Assembly (NCBI GenBank): GCA_022510615.1 | Contig: JAFLTC010000002.1 | Location: 131,850-173,014 of the forward strand | Origin: Lachnospiraceae bacterium | GTDB taxonomy: Bacteria; Bacillota; Clostridia; Lachnospirales; Lachnospiraceae | Length of the DNA: 41,165 nucleotides | Direction: 5' to 3' | Notes under the pieces: generated by a model | What the model was told of the DNA's origin: nothing | Databases searched by the model: none | The model's input: only the letters and a program-made list of their open reading frames with translations | Shown: piece after piece, positions 1 through 8,475 of the stretch | How positions within the stretch are numbered: position 1 is the first letter of the stretch | Layout of the letters: each line of letters opens with the position of its first letter | Program-made: the position numbers and the translations under genes

Positions 1-161
1 TCCGGGGAGAGTTCATCATATTCCACACCACTTGGTTTAATTACCACATAGTTATTCTCACGATCGATGCCGCTGACATTTCCCCAGGTGTAAATAACCA
101 GCCCCTTTTCACAAAGCTCCATGTTTGCCTCATATACCTCTTTTTTTAACTGCTCTAACAT
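1..161 (-). CDS. araD: L-ribulose-5-phosphate 4-epimerase, N-terminal fragment (runs off the window)
   Basis: Only the first 53 codons are present; the gene continues left of the window. The product would interconvert L-ribulose 5-phosphate and D-xylulose 5-phosphate, the step feeding arabinose into the pentose phosphate pathway. The visible N-terminus follows the AraD pattern closely. It has TWGNVS at residues 25-30 and IKPSGV at 41-46, so Asn28, Lys42, Ser44 and Gly45 fall at the same numbers as the substrate-phosphate ligands of E. coli AraD. The ATG at 161 is preceded by a strong GGAGGTG ribosome-binding site (164-172 on the plus strand, reverse complement). The zinc-binding histidines lie outside the window. 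A related class II aldolase such as UlaF or SgbE cannot be fully excluded from so short a fragment. Confidence 0.85.
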   Translation of the reverse strand, partial: MLEQLKKEVYEANMELCEKGLVIYTWGNVSGIDRENNYVVIKPSGVEYDELSP

Positions 162-265
162 GCTCCACCTCCTGTAAAAACTATGACTTCATTATACCTA
201 TTTTTTTGTTCGGTGTAAACTCTTTTCCTGATTTCCGCCATATACGAATTCGAAGTAGGGGAAAA

Positions 266-294
266 TTGCGAAAAGCCTGAAAATATGGTATGAT
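266..294 (+). promoter_or_regulatory. Predicted sigma-A promoter of the DUF5662-MATE operon
   Basis: A TTGCGA -35 (266-271), a 17-base spacer and a TATGAT -10 (289-294) with an extended TGn element at 286-288. It lies about 40 bases upstream of the ATG at 337. Assigned by motif only. Confidence 0.6.
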
Positions 295-336
295 AATAAA
301 AAAGAAATCGGCAGGTGGCGAAAAGAGGGAAGACAA

Positions 337-891
337 ATGCACTTATGGAAACATTTTATTACCATAACCAGACACCGGCATATTGTAATTGCCCACTGCT
401 TTAAAGCGGGGATATTCTGGCAGGGACTGAGGCATGATTTGTCCAAATACAGCCCCACCGAATTTATTCCGGGAATAAAATGCTATATGGGAGATAAAAG
501 TCCCAATGAGAAGGAGAGGGAACTGTATGGTTTTTCCCGGGCATGGTTGCACCATCAGGGACGGAATAAACATCATTTTGAATACTGGGTGGATTATAAT
601 CCGGCATTGGGGCGAAAGGAACCGATTCAGATGCCAACCAGATATTTGATTGAGATGTTTTGTGACCGGGTGGCGGCAAGTAAAATTTATTATGGCAGTG
701 ACTATGATGAGGGAAAGCCCTTTGCTTATTTTGACAGGGGAAGAAAACGTCGCTGGATGCACGAGGAAACATCCAGACAGTTAGAGGAGCTTTTAATCAT
801 GCTTCGGGATAAAGGGGAAAAGGAAACCTTCTCCTATATTAAACATGTAGTAAAGAAAGAGGGAAAGAAGGATAAGGCGCATTGGAAGTAA
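337..891 (+). CDS. DUF5662 family protein
   Basis: A 184-residue soluble protein of the DUF5662 family, common in Firmicutes and sometimes mislabelled as a catalase. Its biochemical role is unknown to me. It is rich in histidine and aspartate: LRHDLSKYSP near residues 31-40 and an HHQGRNKHHFEYW block near residues 72-84. This resembles a metal-binding, HD-like all-helical fold, but that reading is inference. The ATG at 337 has a GAGGGA ribosome-binding site six bases upstream and a good promoter at 266-294. The last ten bases overlap the start of the MATE exporter gene, so the two are probably translationally coupled. There is no signal peptide or membrane segment. Confidence 0.75.
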   Translation: MHLWKHFITITRHRHIVIAHCFKAGIFWQGLRHDLSKYSPTEFIPGIKCYMGDKSPNEKERELYGFSRAWLHHQGRNKHHFEYWVDYNPALGRKEPIQMPTRYLIEMFCDRVAASKIYYGSDYDEGKPFAYFDRGRKRRWMHEETSRQLEELLIMLRDKGEKETFSYIKHVVKKEGKKDKAHWK

Positions 892-2225
892 CAGATTTTT
901 CGAAAGGAAGTATTAAAGGAAATATAATGCGGCTGGCTGTGCCAATGACCTTGGCACAGCTTATTAACGTGCTCTATAATATTGTCGACCGTATTTATAT
1001 CGGTCGGATGGACGGAGGTTCTTCTTTGGCGCTAACCGGAGTTGGCGTATGTCTGCCGGTAATTACGGTGATTCTCGCCTTTGCCAATCTCATTGGTATG
1101 GGAGGTGCGCCTTTGTTTTCCATAGAGAGGGGAAAAAAGAATCAAAGGGAAGCAGAACTAATTCAGGGAAATTGCTTTACCCTGCTCATTCTACTGGGAG
1201 TGATTTTGACCATAATCGGACTGCTTTTGAAACGACCGGTTCTCTATCTGTTGGGGGCCAGTGATGCCACTTTTCCCTATGCCAATGCGTATTTGACAAT
1301 TTATCTTTTTGGCAATATTTTTGTTTTGTTAAGTCTGGGCATGAACAATTTTATTAATGCTCAGGGGTTTGGAAAAACTGGTATGCTGACAGTGGCTATC
1401 GGTGCCGGTCTGAATATGATACTGGACCCGGTTTTCATTTTTGTACTAAATCTGGGAGTGCGGGGAGCTGCTATTGCCACCATTATTTCCCAGTGCGTTG
1501 CCGCAGTATGGACGCTGCATTTTTTACTGGGAGGGCGGGCTGTAGTCCGATTAAAAAGAAATCGACTGATGCCGGAGAGAAAACGGGTACTGAAAATTAT
1601 GGGACTGGGAGTTTCCGGTTTTACCATGGCGGTCACGAACTCTCTCGTTCAGATGGTTTGCAATGCCAGCCTTCAGACTTACGGCGGCGATGTCTATGTG
1701 GGCGTCATGACAATTATTAATTCCGTCAGAGAGGTTGTACAGATGCCGGTATCGGGAATCAGCTCCGGTGCCCAGCCTGTCATGGGCTATAATTACGGGG
1801 CGGGGAGAAACGACAGGGTGAAAAAAAGTATCACTTTTATGTCCACGGTACTAATCCTGTATACGCTGGGGGCATGGTTGTTACTCTTTTTGTTTCCTCG
1901 GTTCTTTCTTGGCATATTCAGCAGTGATCAGGCAGTTTTGGAGGTGGGCGTAACCTGCCTGCATATTTATTTCTTTGGCTTTTTTATGATGGCATTACAA
2001 TTTGCCGGACAGGTAACCTTTACTGCACTGGGTTTTAGCAGGCGGGCGGTATTTTTTTCAATTTTTCGAAAAGTCATTATTGTTATTCCCCTGGCGTTAT
2101 TGTTGCCACACATAGCGGACCTGGGTGTCTTTGGTGTCTTTCTTGCCGAGCCGGTTTCCAACTTTATCGGCGGTGGTGTTTGCTTTTTCACTATGATGAT
2201 TACCGTCTATCAGAAAATGAAATAA
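882..2225 (+). CDS. MATE family multidrug/Na+ efflux transporter
   Basis: A 447-residue polytopic membrane protein with about 12 hydrophobic segments, the normal size for the MATE family of cation-coupled drug or metabolite exporters. The N-terminus (SKGSI...LAVPMTLAQLINVLYNIVDRIYIGRM) matches the pattern seen in many clostridial MATE proteins, and two similar halves (roughly residues 10-220 and 230-447) are evident. The chosen start is TTG at 882, because the conserved TDFSKGSI segment lies upstream of the next candidate. The alternative ATG at 927 has a better ribosome-binding site (AAAGGA, six bases away) and would drop 15 residues. The gene overlaps the DUF5662 gene by 10 bases and is followed by a hairpin terminator. 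The substrate cannot be told from sequence. Confidence 0.88.
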   Translation: MEVTDFSKGSIKGNIMRLAVPMTLAQLINVLYNIVDRIYIGRMDGGSSLALTGVGVCLPVITVILAFANLIGMGGAPLFSIERGKKNQREAELIQGNCFTLLILLGVILTIIGLLLKRPVLYLLGASDATFPYANAYLTIYLFGNIFVLLSLGMNNFINAQGFGKTGMLTVAIGAGLNMILDPVFIFVLNLGVRGAAIATIISQCVAAVWTLHFLLGGRAVVRLKRNRLMPERKRVLKIMGLGVSGFTMAVTNSLVQMVCNASLQTYGGDVYVGVMTIINSVREVVQMPVSGISSGAQPVMGYNYGAGRNDRVKKSITFMSTVLILYTLGAWLLLFLFPRFFLGIFSSDQAVLEVGVTCLHIYFFGFFMMALQFAGQVTFTALGFSRRAVFFSIFRKVIIVIPLALLLPHIADLGVFGVFLAEPVSNFIGGGVCFFTMMITVYQKMK

Positions 2226-2226
2226 T

Positions 2227-2282
2227 AATGAGAGCAGTTTCCGGGGGCGTTATGGCTTCTCGGATAAGCTCTCATTGTTTTT
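2227..2282 (+). terminator. Rho-independent terminator after the MATE gene, overlapping the ClC 3' end
   Basis: Nine-base perfect arms AATGAGAGC (2227-2235) and GCTCTCATT (2268-2276), followed by GTTTTTG. The 32-base intervening segment holds a second possible TCCG/CGGA pairing. The right arm lies inside the last codons of the convergent ClC gene, so one sequence serves as both terminator and coding DNA. Confidence 0.65.
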
Positions 2283-3539
2283 GATTAATCGTTCCAGTAA
2301 GGAAGTAAAGATTGGTTTACTGGAGGTAAGACTGGCAAAAAAACAGGCGGTAACACAGACAAGGGCAATATCCGGGAGATGATTCATACTGCCGGTCATT
2401 TCTACAAGTAGAAGAATGCCGGTAAGTGGTGCCCGGATAATACCAACAAATAGCCCTGCCATGCCTAAAATAATAAATTGTGCCCAAAGTTCCTCCGGAA
2501 GCCCTAAACAAATAACGGCCAGACTACCGAAAGCTGCACCCAGATAGGCCCCCAGTGTCAGCAGAGGGAAGAAAATGCCTCCCGGTGCGCCGCAGCCAAA
2601 AGACACGGCGGATACTATAAACTTGATTGCCAGCAAAAGAACCAGCATAAGAAGTGCAGGACGCTCCTCATCTAAAATTGATATCATGGCCTGACCTCCT
2701 CCTAACACCTGAGGAAGTGTAAGCCCAAAGATTCCTACTGCGAGAAAGGCACTAGACATGAGTATTTCTTTCGGCACTTTTTTAAAATGCTGGAACAGTG
2801 CCTGTGCTTTCAGCATGACTGTGTTATAGCCGGCACCGGCAAGTCCTGCCAGAATGCCTAGTAAAATGAGAAGCCAGTAAAGATGGAGAGGGATTGTAGC
2901 TGTTGGAAAAGAAAACATGGTAGTTTGACCCAAAAAGAGCTTTGAGGTGAAGTCAGCGGCAAGTGCTGACACTACACCTGCTATCAGCAGAGTGCGGTCA
3001 TAGGTGTGGCGGATTTGTTCCAGAACAAACAGGCTACCTGCCAAAGGGGCATGAAAGATGGCAGCAAGACCTGCACCGGCCCCACAGCAAAGTAACGTGA
3101 TTTCTTTTTTTCTATCGTGTTTTCTTGTCCGGCAAAATCCCTTTGCTGCCATGGCTCCCAGTTGGACAGAGGGACCGGCCTTACCGAGAGAAAGCCCTCC
3201 GAACAGGCAAAGTGATCCCCCGATAAATTTAGCAATTATAACCCGCCACCAGCAGGGATCCAGATATTCTTTTGCTTCGCCTGCCACATGGGGAACACCG
3301 GAGCCCGACGCCATTGGTTCCAGGCGGAGAACTCTTCCGACGATACATCCTAAGGCAATCAGAATGAGAAACCAAAGGATAACCGACAAAGGATTGTTGT
3401 GAATATACTCCCAGACCTTAAACATTGCCGTTTCTGCTTCTGTAAGACAAAAGCGGTACAGGACAACTGTGAGTCCGGCTAAAATTCCTACGAATATCCC
3501 TTCTATCATCAGGATAGCAGATTCTTTATAGCGCTTCAT
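2250..3539 (-). CDS. ClC-family chloride transporter, predicted uncoupled channel (both coupling glutamates missing)
   Basis: A 429-residue membrane protein of the voltage-gated chloride channel/antiporter family. The selectivity motifs are intact: GSGVP at 79-83 (Ser80 = E. coli Ser107) and GGIFFP at 320-325. The gating motif, GREGP in E. coli, reads GKAGP at 119-123, so the external glutamate (Glu148) is Ala121. The internal proton glutamate (Glu203) is Gln175 in FVLEQIR. The central Tyr445 equivalent is Phe411 in SSKPIF. In E. coli ClC, loss of the two glutamates abolishes proton coupling, so this protein probably conducts Cl- passively; that step is inference. ATG 3539 is preferred to an upstream in-frame ATG at 3602 because GGAGGGG lies just before it. 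There is no CBS domain. Confidence 0.9.
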   Translation of the reverse strand: MKRYKESAILMIEGIFVGILAGLTVVLYRFCLTEAETAMFKVWEYIHNNPLSVILWFLILIALGCIVGRVLRLEPMASGSGVPHVAGEAKEYLDPCWWRVIIAKFIGGSLCLFGGLSLGKAGPSVQLGAMAAKGFCRTRKHDRKKEITLLCCGAGAGLAAIFHAPLAGSLFVLEQIRHTYDRTLLIAGVVSALAADFTSKLFLGQTTMFSFPTATIPLHLYWLLILLGILAGLAGAGYNTVMLKAQALFQHFKKVPKEILMSSAFLAVGIFGLTLPQVLGGGQAMISILDEERPALLMLVLLLAIKFIVSAVSFGCGAPGGIFFPLLTLGAYLGAAFGSLAVICLGLPEELWAQFIILGMAGLFVGIIRAPLTGILLLVEMTGSMNHLPDIALVCVTACFFASLTSSKPIFTSLLERLIKNNESLSEKP

Positions 3540-3573
3540 AATCCCCCTCCATTTGTAATTATTATCTTCTGTT

Positions 3574-3602
3574 ATTTTACAACGAAAACGACATTTTGAC
3601 AA
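3574..3602 (-). promoter_or_regulatory. Predicted sigma-A promoter of the ClC gene
   Basis: On the minus strand, TTGTCA (3597-3602), a 17-base spacer and TAAAAT (3574-3579), about 35 bases upstream of the chosen start. Its position between 3602 and 3539 also argues against the longer N-terminal form of the protein. Confidence 0.55.
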
Positions 3603-3633
3603 TATTCCCTCTCATTACTCCGAATTAATACGT

Positions 3634-4644
3634 TTAGTTAGTTACATGGACACGGCATTTCTTTTTTGTGCCGTCCTCGGAAGCGTAAATATAGCAGCTT
3701 CCTTTTTTCTTTGCCTGTACTTTGCCGTTTTTATCCACGGTGGCAATTTTTTTGCTACTGCTATTCCAGGTCGGAGAATTTCCAGAGCTGACGTCAGCCG
3801 ACAACTGAAGGCTCTCTCCCTTTTTCATCGTAACAGAACTCTTGCTCAGTGTAATCTTCGGTGCCTTTACTTCGATTTCGCAGATACGGGTAATGCCGTC
3901 AATGGATGCCTGAACCAGAGCAGTACCGTGTTTTCTCGCAGTAACAAGACCCTTTTCATCCACAGTGACCACACTGGTTTTTTTGGATTTCCAGACCGGT
4001 ATGCGGTTCGAGGACACCTTGGCAGTCAGACGGAGAGTCTGCCCGCGGTACAGAGAGGCTTTCGTGTAGTTTAAAGTCACTTTCGGCTTTTTCACGGTAA
4101 CCTTGCAGGTAGCTGAGGAGCCGTCGGCGGAAGCGGTTATCGTTGTCTCCCCCGGTTTTTTTGCCTCAATATGACCCTCATCGTCAATGGTGGCGACACT
4201 GCGCTTCGAGGATTTCCAGCTAAGAGATGAACCGTTGGAAGTTTTTCCGCCAAGGGTATACTGCGCACCGTTTTCCATCGTAATTGTCTTAGAGGAAAGG
4301 GTAATGGTAGTCTTTTTTACCGTAACCTGACAGCTCGCTTCCGCACCGCTGATTTTAGCCGTTATCCGGCAGGTTCCGCCGCGTTTTCCTGTTACCATTC
4401 CATAGGTATTTACCGAGGCTATTTTGGAGTCACTGCTTTTCCAGCTCGGCTTTTTCCCGTTTGAGGTAATGGCGGCAAGATAAAAAGATTGATGAATCTG
4501 AATCGTTTTGTTGTAATTGGATAAGACAACAAGAGAAATACTGGATGCCTGAACGGCAGATGGTTGATAACAACCGGTAATAGCGGCAAATGCCAATGCG
4601 AAAAGGATAACAAATATCCTTTGAAATTTAGAAAATCTGTTCAT
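3634..4644 (-). CDS. Lipoprotein with four bacterial Ig-like (Big_2) repeats
   Basis: A 336-residue exported protein. The N-terminus has a basic start, a hydrophobic stretch and the lipobox AITGC, so it is probably a membrane-anchored lipoprotein. The rest is four tandem domains of about 72-75 residues. Each carries the Big_2 signature: a W(K/N)SS segment, an (I/V)A(S/T)(V/I) segment, a G-V(T/Q)-(A/G)K(K/R) turn, then a T-I-(T/Y)A strand with a cysteine. Such domains are found in surface adhesins and wall-associated proteins; no catalytic domain is present. The ATG at 4644 is chosen because TAAGGAGGGA precedes it; an in-frame ATG at 4734 would put 30 unlikely residues before the signal peptide. 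It is monocistronic with its own promoter. The ligand is unknown. Confidence 0.8.
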   Translation of the reverse strand: MNRFSKFQRIFVILFALAFAAITGCYQPSAVQASSISLVVLSNYNKTIQIHQSFYLAAITSNGKKPSWKSSDSKIASVNTYGMVTGKRGGTCRITAKISGAEASCQVTVKKTTITLSSKTITMENGAQYTLGGKTSNGSSLSWKSSKRSVATIDDEGHIEAKKPGETTITASADGSSATCKVTVKKPKVTLNYTKASLYRGQTLRLTAKVSSNRIPVWKSKKTSVVTVDEKGLVTARKHGTALVQASIDGITRICEIEVKAPKITLSKSSVTMKKGESLQLSADVSSGNSPTWNSSSKKIATVDKNGKVQAKKKGSCYIYASEDGTKKKCRVHVTN

Positions 4645-4689
4645 GAGAACTCCCTCCTTACAAAGAGGAGTAATGAGAGGGTAATATGG

Positions 4690-4718
4690 AATATAACACA
4701 GGAGAAGAAAAAATACAA
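4690..4718 (-). promoter_or_regulatory. Predicted promoter of the Big_2 lipoprotein gene
   Basis: On the minus strand, TTGTAT (4713-4718), a 17-base spacer and TATATT (4690-4695) with an extended TGn element. It sits back-to-back with the NUDIX promoter, with the palindrome 4730-4750 between them. Confidence 0.5.
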
Positions 4719-4729
4719 GTGTTTTTTTT

Positions 4730-4750
4730 AGCATAACGGTGCATCGTGCT
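4730..4750. repeat. Small palindromic intergenic repeat, copy A
   Basis: An imperfect palindrome beginning AGCATAACGG and ending ATCGTGCT, 21 bases. It is related to copies at 12252-12273 and 28252-28273 (shared outer arms AGCAT/TGCT and central ACGG). Here it lies between two divergent predicted promoters, so an operator role is also possible. Confidence 0.5.
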
Positions 4751-4753
4751 ATG

Positions 4754-4783
4754 TTGAATGAAAACCTTATTGTGTGTTATTAT
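4754..4783 (+). promoter_or_regulatory. Predicted promoter of the NUDIX hydrolase gene
   Basis: TTGAAT (4754-4759), an 18-base spacer and TATTAT (4778-4783) with an extended TGn element. It is about 40 bases upstream of the ATG at 4823. Confidence 0.5.
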
Positions 4784-4822
4784 GTGAATGGATAGAAATA
4801 CCGCTGGGAAAGGAGAATGATT

Positions 4823-5383
4823 ATGAAATTTCGATCAATTCAAAAGGTGTTAGAGGGAAAGTTTATTCACCGATATGATATAACCTATGAGACCGAGGAT
4901 GGGAAAGAAAAAATATATGAAATGATAAGCCGGAATTCATCAGTAAAGGATTTGGCAGATTTGCATAGCAGGAAAGCGGATGCGGTGGTGCTCATTATCC
5001 ATGATGAAAGTGGCGAGAAAATTTTACTAAACCGGGAGTTCCGTCTTGCTCTTGGAAACTGGGTATATAATTTTCCGGCAGGACTGCTGGACCCGGGTGA
5101 GACGCCGGAAGAAACTGCTGCCAGAGAGTTAAAGGAAGAAACGGGACTTGACTTATTGGAAATTAAGGATATGATGAACCTCAGTTACAGTGCGGTGGGG
5201 TTTTCCAATGAAACAAATATTTGTCTTGTGGGGACGGCAGACGGCACCTTCCAGAAAAGCAGCTCCAGCGTGGAGGAAATTGAGGCGGGCTGGTTTACAA
5301 GGGAGGAAGTGAAGGAACTCTTAAAAAAAGAAAACTTTGCAGCCAGAACCCAGGCGTATTGTTACTTATGGAGCCGGTCCTGA
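4823..5383 (+). CDS. NUDIX hydrolase, ADP-ribose pyrophosphatase-like
   Basis: A 186-residue cytoplasmic hydrolase of nucleoside-diphosphate-linked compounds. The full NUDIX box (G-x5-E-x7-RE-x2-EE-x-G) is present, starting at GLLDPGE near residue 90 and ending with RELKEETGL, so the Mg2+-binding glutamates are intact. Overall size and the N-terminal beta domain resemble ADP-ribose pyrophosphatases (NudF/YqkG), but substrate cannot be fixed from the motif alone. The ATG at 4823 is preferred to one at 4817, because AGGAG (4811-4815) is seven bases from the former and only one from the latter. It is a single gene convergent with putP. No clear terminator is seen in the 40-base gap between them. 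Confidence 0.85.
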   Translation: MKFRSIQKVLEGKFIHRYDITYETEDGKEKIYEMISRNSSVKDLADLHSRKADAVVLIIHDESGEKILLNREFRLALGNWVYNFPAGLLDPGETPEETAARELKEETGLDLLEIKDMMNLSYSAVGFSNETNICLVGTADGTFQKSSSSVEEIEAGWFTREEVKELLKKENFAARTQAYCYLWSRS

Positions 5384-5423
5384 CTGCAAAGCAAATCATC
5401 ATATAATACAATAATTTTTCAAT

Positions 5424-6953
5424 CTATTCTGCCTCTTTATAGCTGTTTACTTTATCAAATTCCTCAACAATCTCCTGAGCTGGTGCTTTTGTAACAAGAC
5501 TTACCACAACAATGCAGATGAGACTGATAAAGAAGCCTAACAGCAGGGAGTAAATACCGGTGGCAGCATACGGAGTTTCTCCGTTTACAATCGGGAGATA
5601 ATCCCAGATGATAACGAACAGACCACCGGAGACGATACCGGCAACGGCACCCGGGAGATTCGTACGTTTCCAGAACAGGGCACATACGACCAAAGGACCA
5701 AAGGCAGAGCCTAAGCCGGCCCAGGCATCGGATACGAGAGCCATAATACTGCTGTTTGGATCCCAGGCGATCAGACAGGCAAGGACTGCCACAACAATAA
5801 CGGTAATCCGGCTGACATTTAGTACCTTTTTATCTGCTGCGTCCGGGCGAAGGATGTTTTTAAAAATATCCTTGGAAGCAGAGGATGCACATACTAAAAG
5901 CTGGGAGTCTGCCGTGGACATAATAGCGGCGAGAATACCACAGAGGAATAAACCGCCGATAAATACCAGAATCATATTACCGCTGAAAATCTGCTGAATC
6001 ATTTTAATGAAGATATTTTCGGAGTCGCCATCTACCAGAATTTCATTGAGGTAACCACGACCGACAACGCCGATGACACAGGCAGCTGTCAAAGAAATAG
6101 CTACCCAGATGATAGCAATCACACTGGATTTTTTCAGTTCCTTCTCGCTCCGTACCGCCATAAAGCGGACCAGAATATGAGGCATACCGCAGTAGCCAAG
6201 TCCCCAGGCGAGGTCGGAAATGATTGATACAAAGGAGTATGGTTCTCCGTTTATGTAAAACAGGCTTAAAAAGTCGGAATCCGCTGCCACACCTTTTGCC
6301 GCCAGTGCCCCGGTCATATCACCGCTGATGGTACCGTAGGCAATAATCGGTACGGTAAGCAGGGCGACTAACATCAAAGTTCCCTGAATAAAGTCGGTGG
6401 TACACACAGCTAAAAATCCCCCCATAAAAGTATAGGCGAGAATAACTGCAGCACCGATTAGCATGGCGGTATGGTAATCAATATTAAAAACCGTGTTAAA
6501 CAGTTTACCGCCGGAAGCCAGTGCAGATGCTGTATATACGAGAAAGAAAATAACAATTACGACGGACGAAATACCAAGCAGAATTTTTTTCTTATCCCGG
6601 AAGCGGTTCTGGAAAAACTCCGGTAAAGTAAGAGAGTTATTAGCGACAATTGTATAACGGCGCAGCCGTTTGGAAATCAAAAGCCAGTTCAAAACCGTTC
6701 CGATAAACAGACCGATGGCAATCCAGGCTTTTCCGGTTCCGGCAAGGTAGATGGAACCCGGAAGTCCCATTAAAAGCCATCCGCTCATATCGGAGGCTTG
6801 TGCAGACAGGGCAGCTACCCAGCTGTTCAGACCACGTCCGCCAAGAAAATAATCCGCAGTACTTTTGGTCCTTTTCATAAAAATAAATCCTACGGTAATC
6901 ATCATAATTAAGTAACAGGCAAAGGCTATCAAAATAGCAGCTGTATTGGACAT
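5424..6953 (-). CDS. putP: Sodium/proline symporter
   Basis: A 509-residue member of the sodium:solute symporter family with about 13 hydrophobic segments. The first transmembrane regions are typical of PutP: FLGGRGLNSWVAALSAQASD followed by MSGW. Asp55 and Ser57 fall at the same numbers as the Na+ and proline site residues of E. coli PutP. It would import L-proline with Na+. The ATG at 6953 has AAAGGGG upstream and a near-consensus promoter at 6986-7014. The gene stands alone, with no putA or proline dehydrogenase nearby, so it may serve osmoprotection or Stickland-type amino-acid use rather than a dedicated proline catabolic operon; that is inference. Confidence 0.9.
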   Translation of the reverse strand: MSNTAAILIAFACYLIMMITVGFIFMKRTKSTADYFLGGRGLNSWVAALSAQASDMSGWLLMGLPGSIYLAGTGKAWIAIGLFIGTVLNWLLISKRLRRYTIVANNSLTLPEFFQNRFRDKKKILLGISSVVIVIFFLVYTASALASGGKLFNTVFNIDYHTAMLIGAAVILAYTFMGGFLAVCTTDFIQGTLMLVALLTVPIIAYGTISGDMTGALAAKGVAADSDFLSLFYINGEPYSFVSIISDLAWGLGYCGMPHILVRFMAVRSEKELKKSSVIAIIWVAISLTAACVIGVVGRGYLNEILVDGDSENIFIKMIQQIFSGNMILVFIGGLFLCGILAAIMSTADSQLLVCASSASKDIFKNILRPDAADKKVLNVSRITVIVVAVLACLIAWDPNSSIMALVSDAWAGLGSAFGPLVVCALFWKRTNLPGAVAGIVSGGLFVIIWDYLPIVNGETPYAATGIYSLLLGFFISLICIVVVSLVTKAPAQEIVEEFDKVNSYKEAE

Positions 6954-6985
6954 AATAAATCCCCTTTCTGAAGTTGTGTTTTTGT

Positions 6986-7014
6986 ATTATAGCATAAAAT
7001 GGTATATGTGACAA
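6986..7014 (-). promoter_or_regulatory. Strong predicted sigma-A promoter of putP
   Basis: On the minus strand, TTGTCA (7009-7014), a 17-base spacer and a perfect TATAAT (6986-6991) with an extended TGC element. Confidence 0.75.
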
Positions 7015-7042
7015 GCCAGGTTGTTGTGCTAGGAAATGAAAG

Positions 7043-7071
7043 TGGAAATAATATGGAAAAAATGATATGAT
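7043..7071 (+). promoter_or_regulatory. Possible promoter of the pdp-glf-GT2 operon
   Basis: An extended -10 TGATATGAT (7063-7071) with a weak TGGAAA at -35 (7043-7048), 17-base spacing. The -10 is convincing, the -35 is poor. Confidence 0.4.
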
Positions 7072-7118
7072 GATAAAAGGAATAAAGATAGTGTGACGTT
7101 TCAAAATGGAGGGTACTC

Positions 7119-8429
7119 ATGGAAACAGGACGATTTGTAGATATGATTCATAGAAAAAGGGATGGGCTTGTGCTGGAAGCAGAGGAAATCCGTGGCATGA
7201 TACAAAAATATACCGCAGGGGAAATACCGGATTATCAGATGTCGGCGATGTTGATGGCAGTTTATTTTCAGGGAATGACAGACGAAGAGCTGACGACGTT
7301 TACACTGGCGATGAGGGATTCAGGTGATGTAGTGGATTTATCTGCCATTCCGGGCATTAAGGTAGATAAGCATTCCACCGGTGGCGTAGGAGATAAAACG
7401 ACACTGATTGTAGCTCCTATTGTGGCCGCCTGCGGTGTTCCGGTGGCAAAAATGAGTGGGCGAGGACTTGGTTTTACCGGAGGAACACTGGATAAGCTGG
7501 AATCCATTCCGGGCTTTCGGGTGGAGTTAGCACAGGAGGAATTTTTCCGTGCTATCTGTGATAACGGAATCAGTGTCATAGGCCAGACCGGAAATCTGGC
7601 ACCGGCGGATAAGCTTTTGTATGCCCTCCGTGACGTGACGGGAACCGTCAACAGTATCCCACTCATTGCCTCCTCTATTATGAGTAAAAAGCTGGCGGCA
7701 GGAAGCGACAAAATACTATTGGATGTCACGACGGGAAGCGGTGCATTTATAAAGGATATTGACGGTTCCAGAGAGCTGGCACACCGGATGGTAGCCATTG
7801 GAAAGGGCGCAGGAAAAGAAACAGCGGCGATGATTACCAGTATGGAGGAACCGCTGGGCTATGCCATCGGAAACAGTATGGAAGTAAAGGAAGCGGTAGA
7901 GACGCTCCAGGGAAAGGGACCGGAGGATTTAAAAACCGTCTGTCTTGCCCTTGCCGGCATGATGCTTTCTCTTGGGAAAAATATTTCCTATGACGAGGGA
8001 GTTCTGGAAGCAAAACAGGCACTGGATACGGGCAGGGCCTATGAGAAGCTAAAGGAAATGACAATTTGTCAGGGCGGTGATGTCCGGTATATAGAAAATC
8101 CGGAGCTGTTTGAGAGCGCTGAAATAACCGGCAGTGTCGTGGCGGCAGAGGATGGTTATCTGGCGGCAATGAATACCGAGGGAATCGGTGTGACCGCAGG
8201 ACTTTTAGGAGCGGGACGGGAAACGAAGGAGAGTACCATCGATTTTGGCGCCGGAATTTATATGAAAAAGAAGCTGGGGGATGAGGTAAAAAAGGGTGAT
8301 GTAATCGCAGAATTATTTACCTCGGAGGACACACGGCTGCAAAGGGCAAAGGAGTATATGCAGGGCTGTATTACTATCTGCCGGGAAAAACCGGAGGTGC
8401 CGAAATTAATTGTAGATATTATACGGTAA
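7119..8429 (+). CDS. pdp: Pyrimidine-nucleoside phosphorylase
   Basis: A 436-residue cytoplasmic enzyme that phosphorolyses uridine, deoxyuridine and thymidine to the base plus (deoxy)ribose 1-phosphate in nucleoside salvage. The family signature SGRGLGFTGGTLDKLE is at residues 113-128 and the phosphate-binding KHSTGGVGDKT at 84-94. The all-alpha domain, glycine-rich hinge and C-terminal alpha/beta domain have the normal length (about 430-440). The broad-specificity Firmicute enzyme is Pdp; a stricter thymidine phosphorylase (DeoA) is the alternative name. The ATG at 7119 has GGAGGG upstream. glf follows after a 46-base gap without a terminator, so co-transcription with glycan genes is likely though functionally unexpected. 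Confidence 0.9.
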   Translation: METGRFVDMIHRKRDGLVLEAEEIRGMIQKYTAGEIPDYQMSAMLMAVYFQGMTDEELTTFTLAMRDSGDVVDLSAIPGIKVDKHSTGGVGDKTTLIVAPIVAACGVPVAKMSGRGLGFTGGTLDKLESIPGFRVELAQEEFFRAICDNGISVIGQTGNLAPADKLLYALRDVTGTVNSIPLIASSIMSKKLAAGSDKILLDVTTGSGAFIKDIDGSRELAHRMVAIGKGAGKETAAMITSMEEPLGYAIGNSMEVKEAVETLQGKGPEDLKTVCLALAGMMLSLGKNISYDEGVLEAKQALDTGRAYEKLKEMTICQGGDVRYIENPELFESAEITGSVVAAEDGYLAAMNTEGIGVTAGLLGAGRETKESTIDFGAGIYMKKKLGDEVKKGDVIAELFTSEDTRLQRAKEYMQGCITICREKPEVPKLIVDIIR

Positions 8430-8475
8430 GTCTGATACAATGAAAAAAGGACATAGTTTCGGAATGGGGGATGAC

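Noticed and set aside
7268-7798. 176-codon open frame antisense to pdp
   Set aside because: Same reasoning: low-complexity serine/threonine-rich translation typical of a shadow frame.
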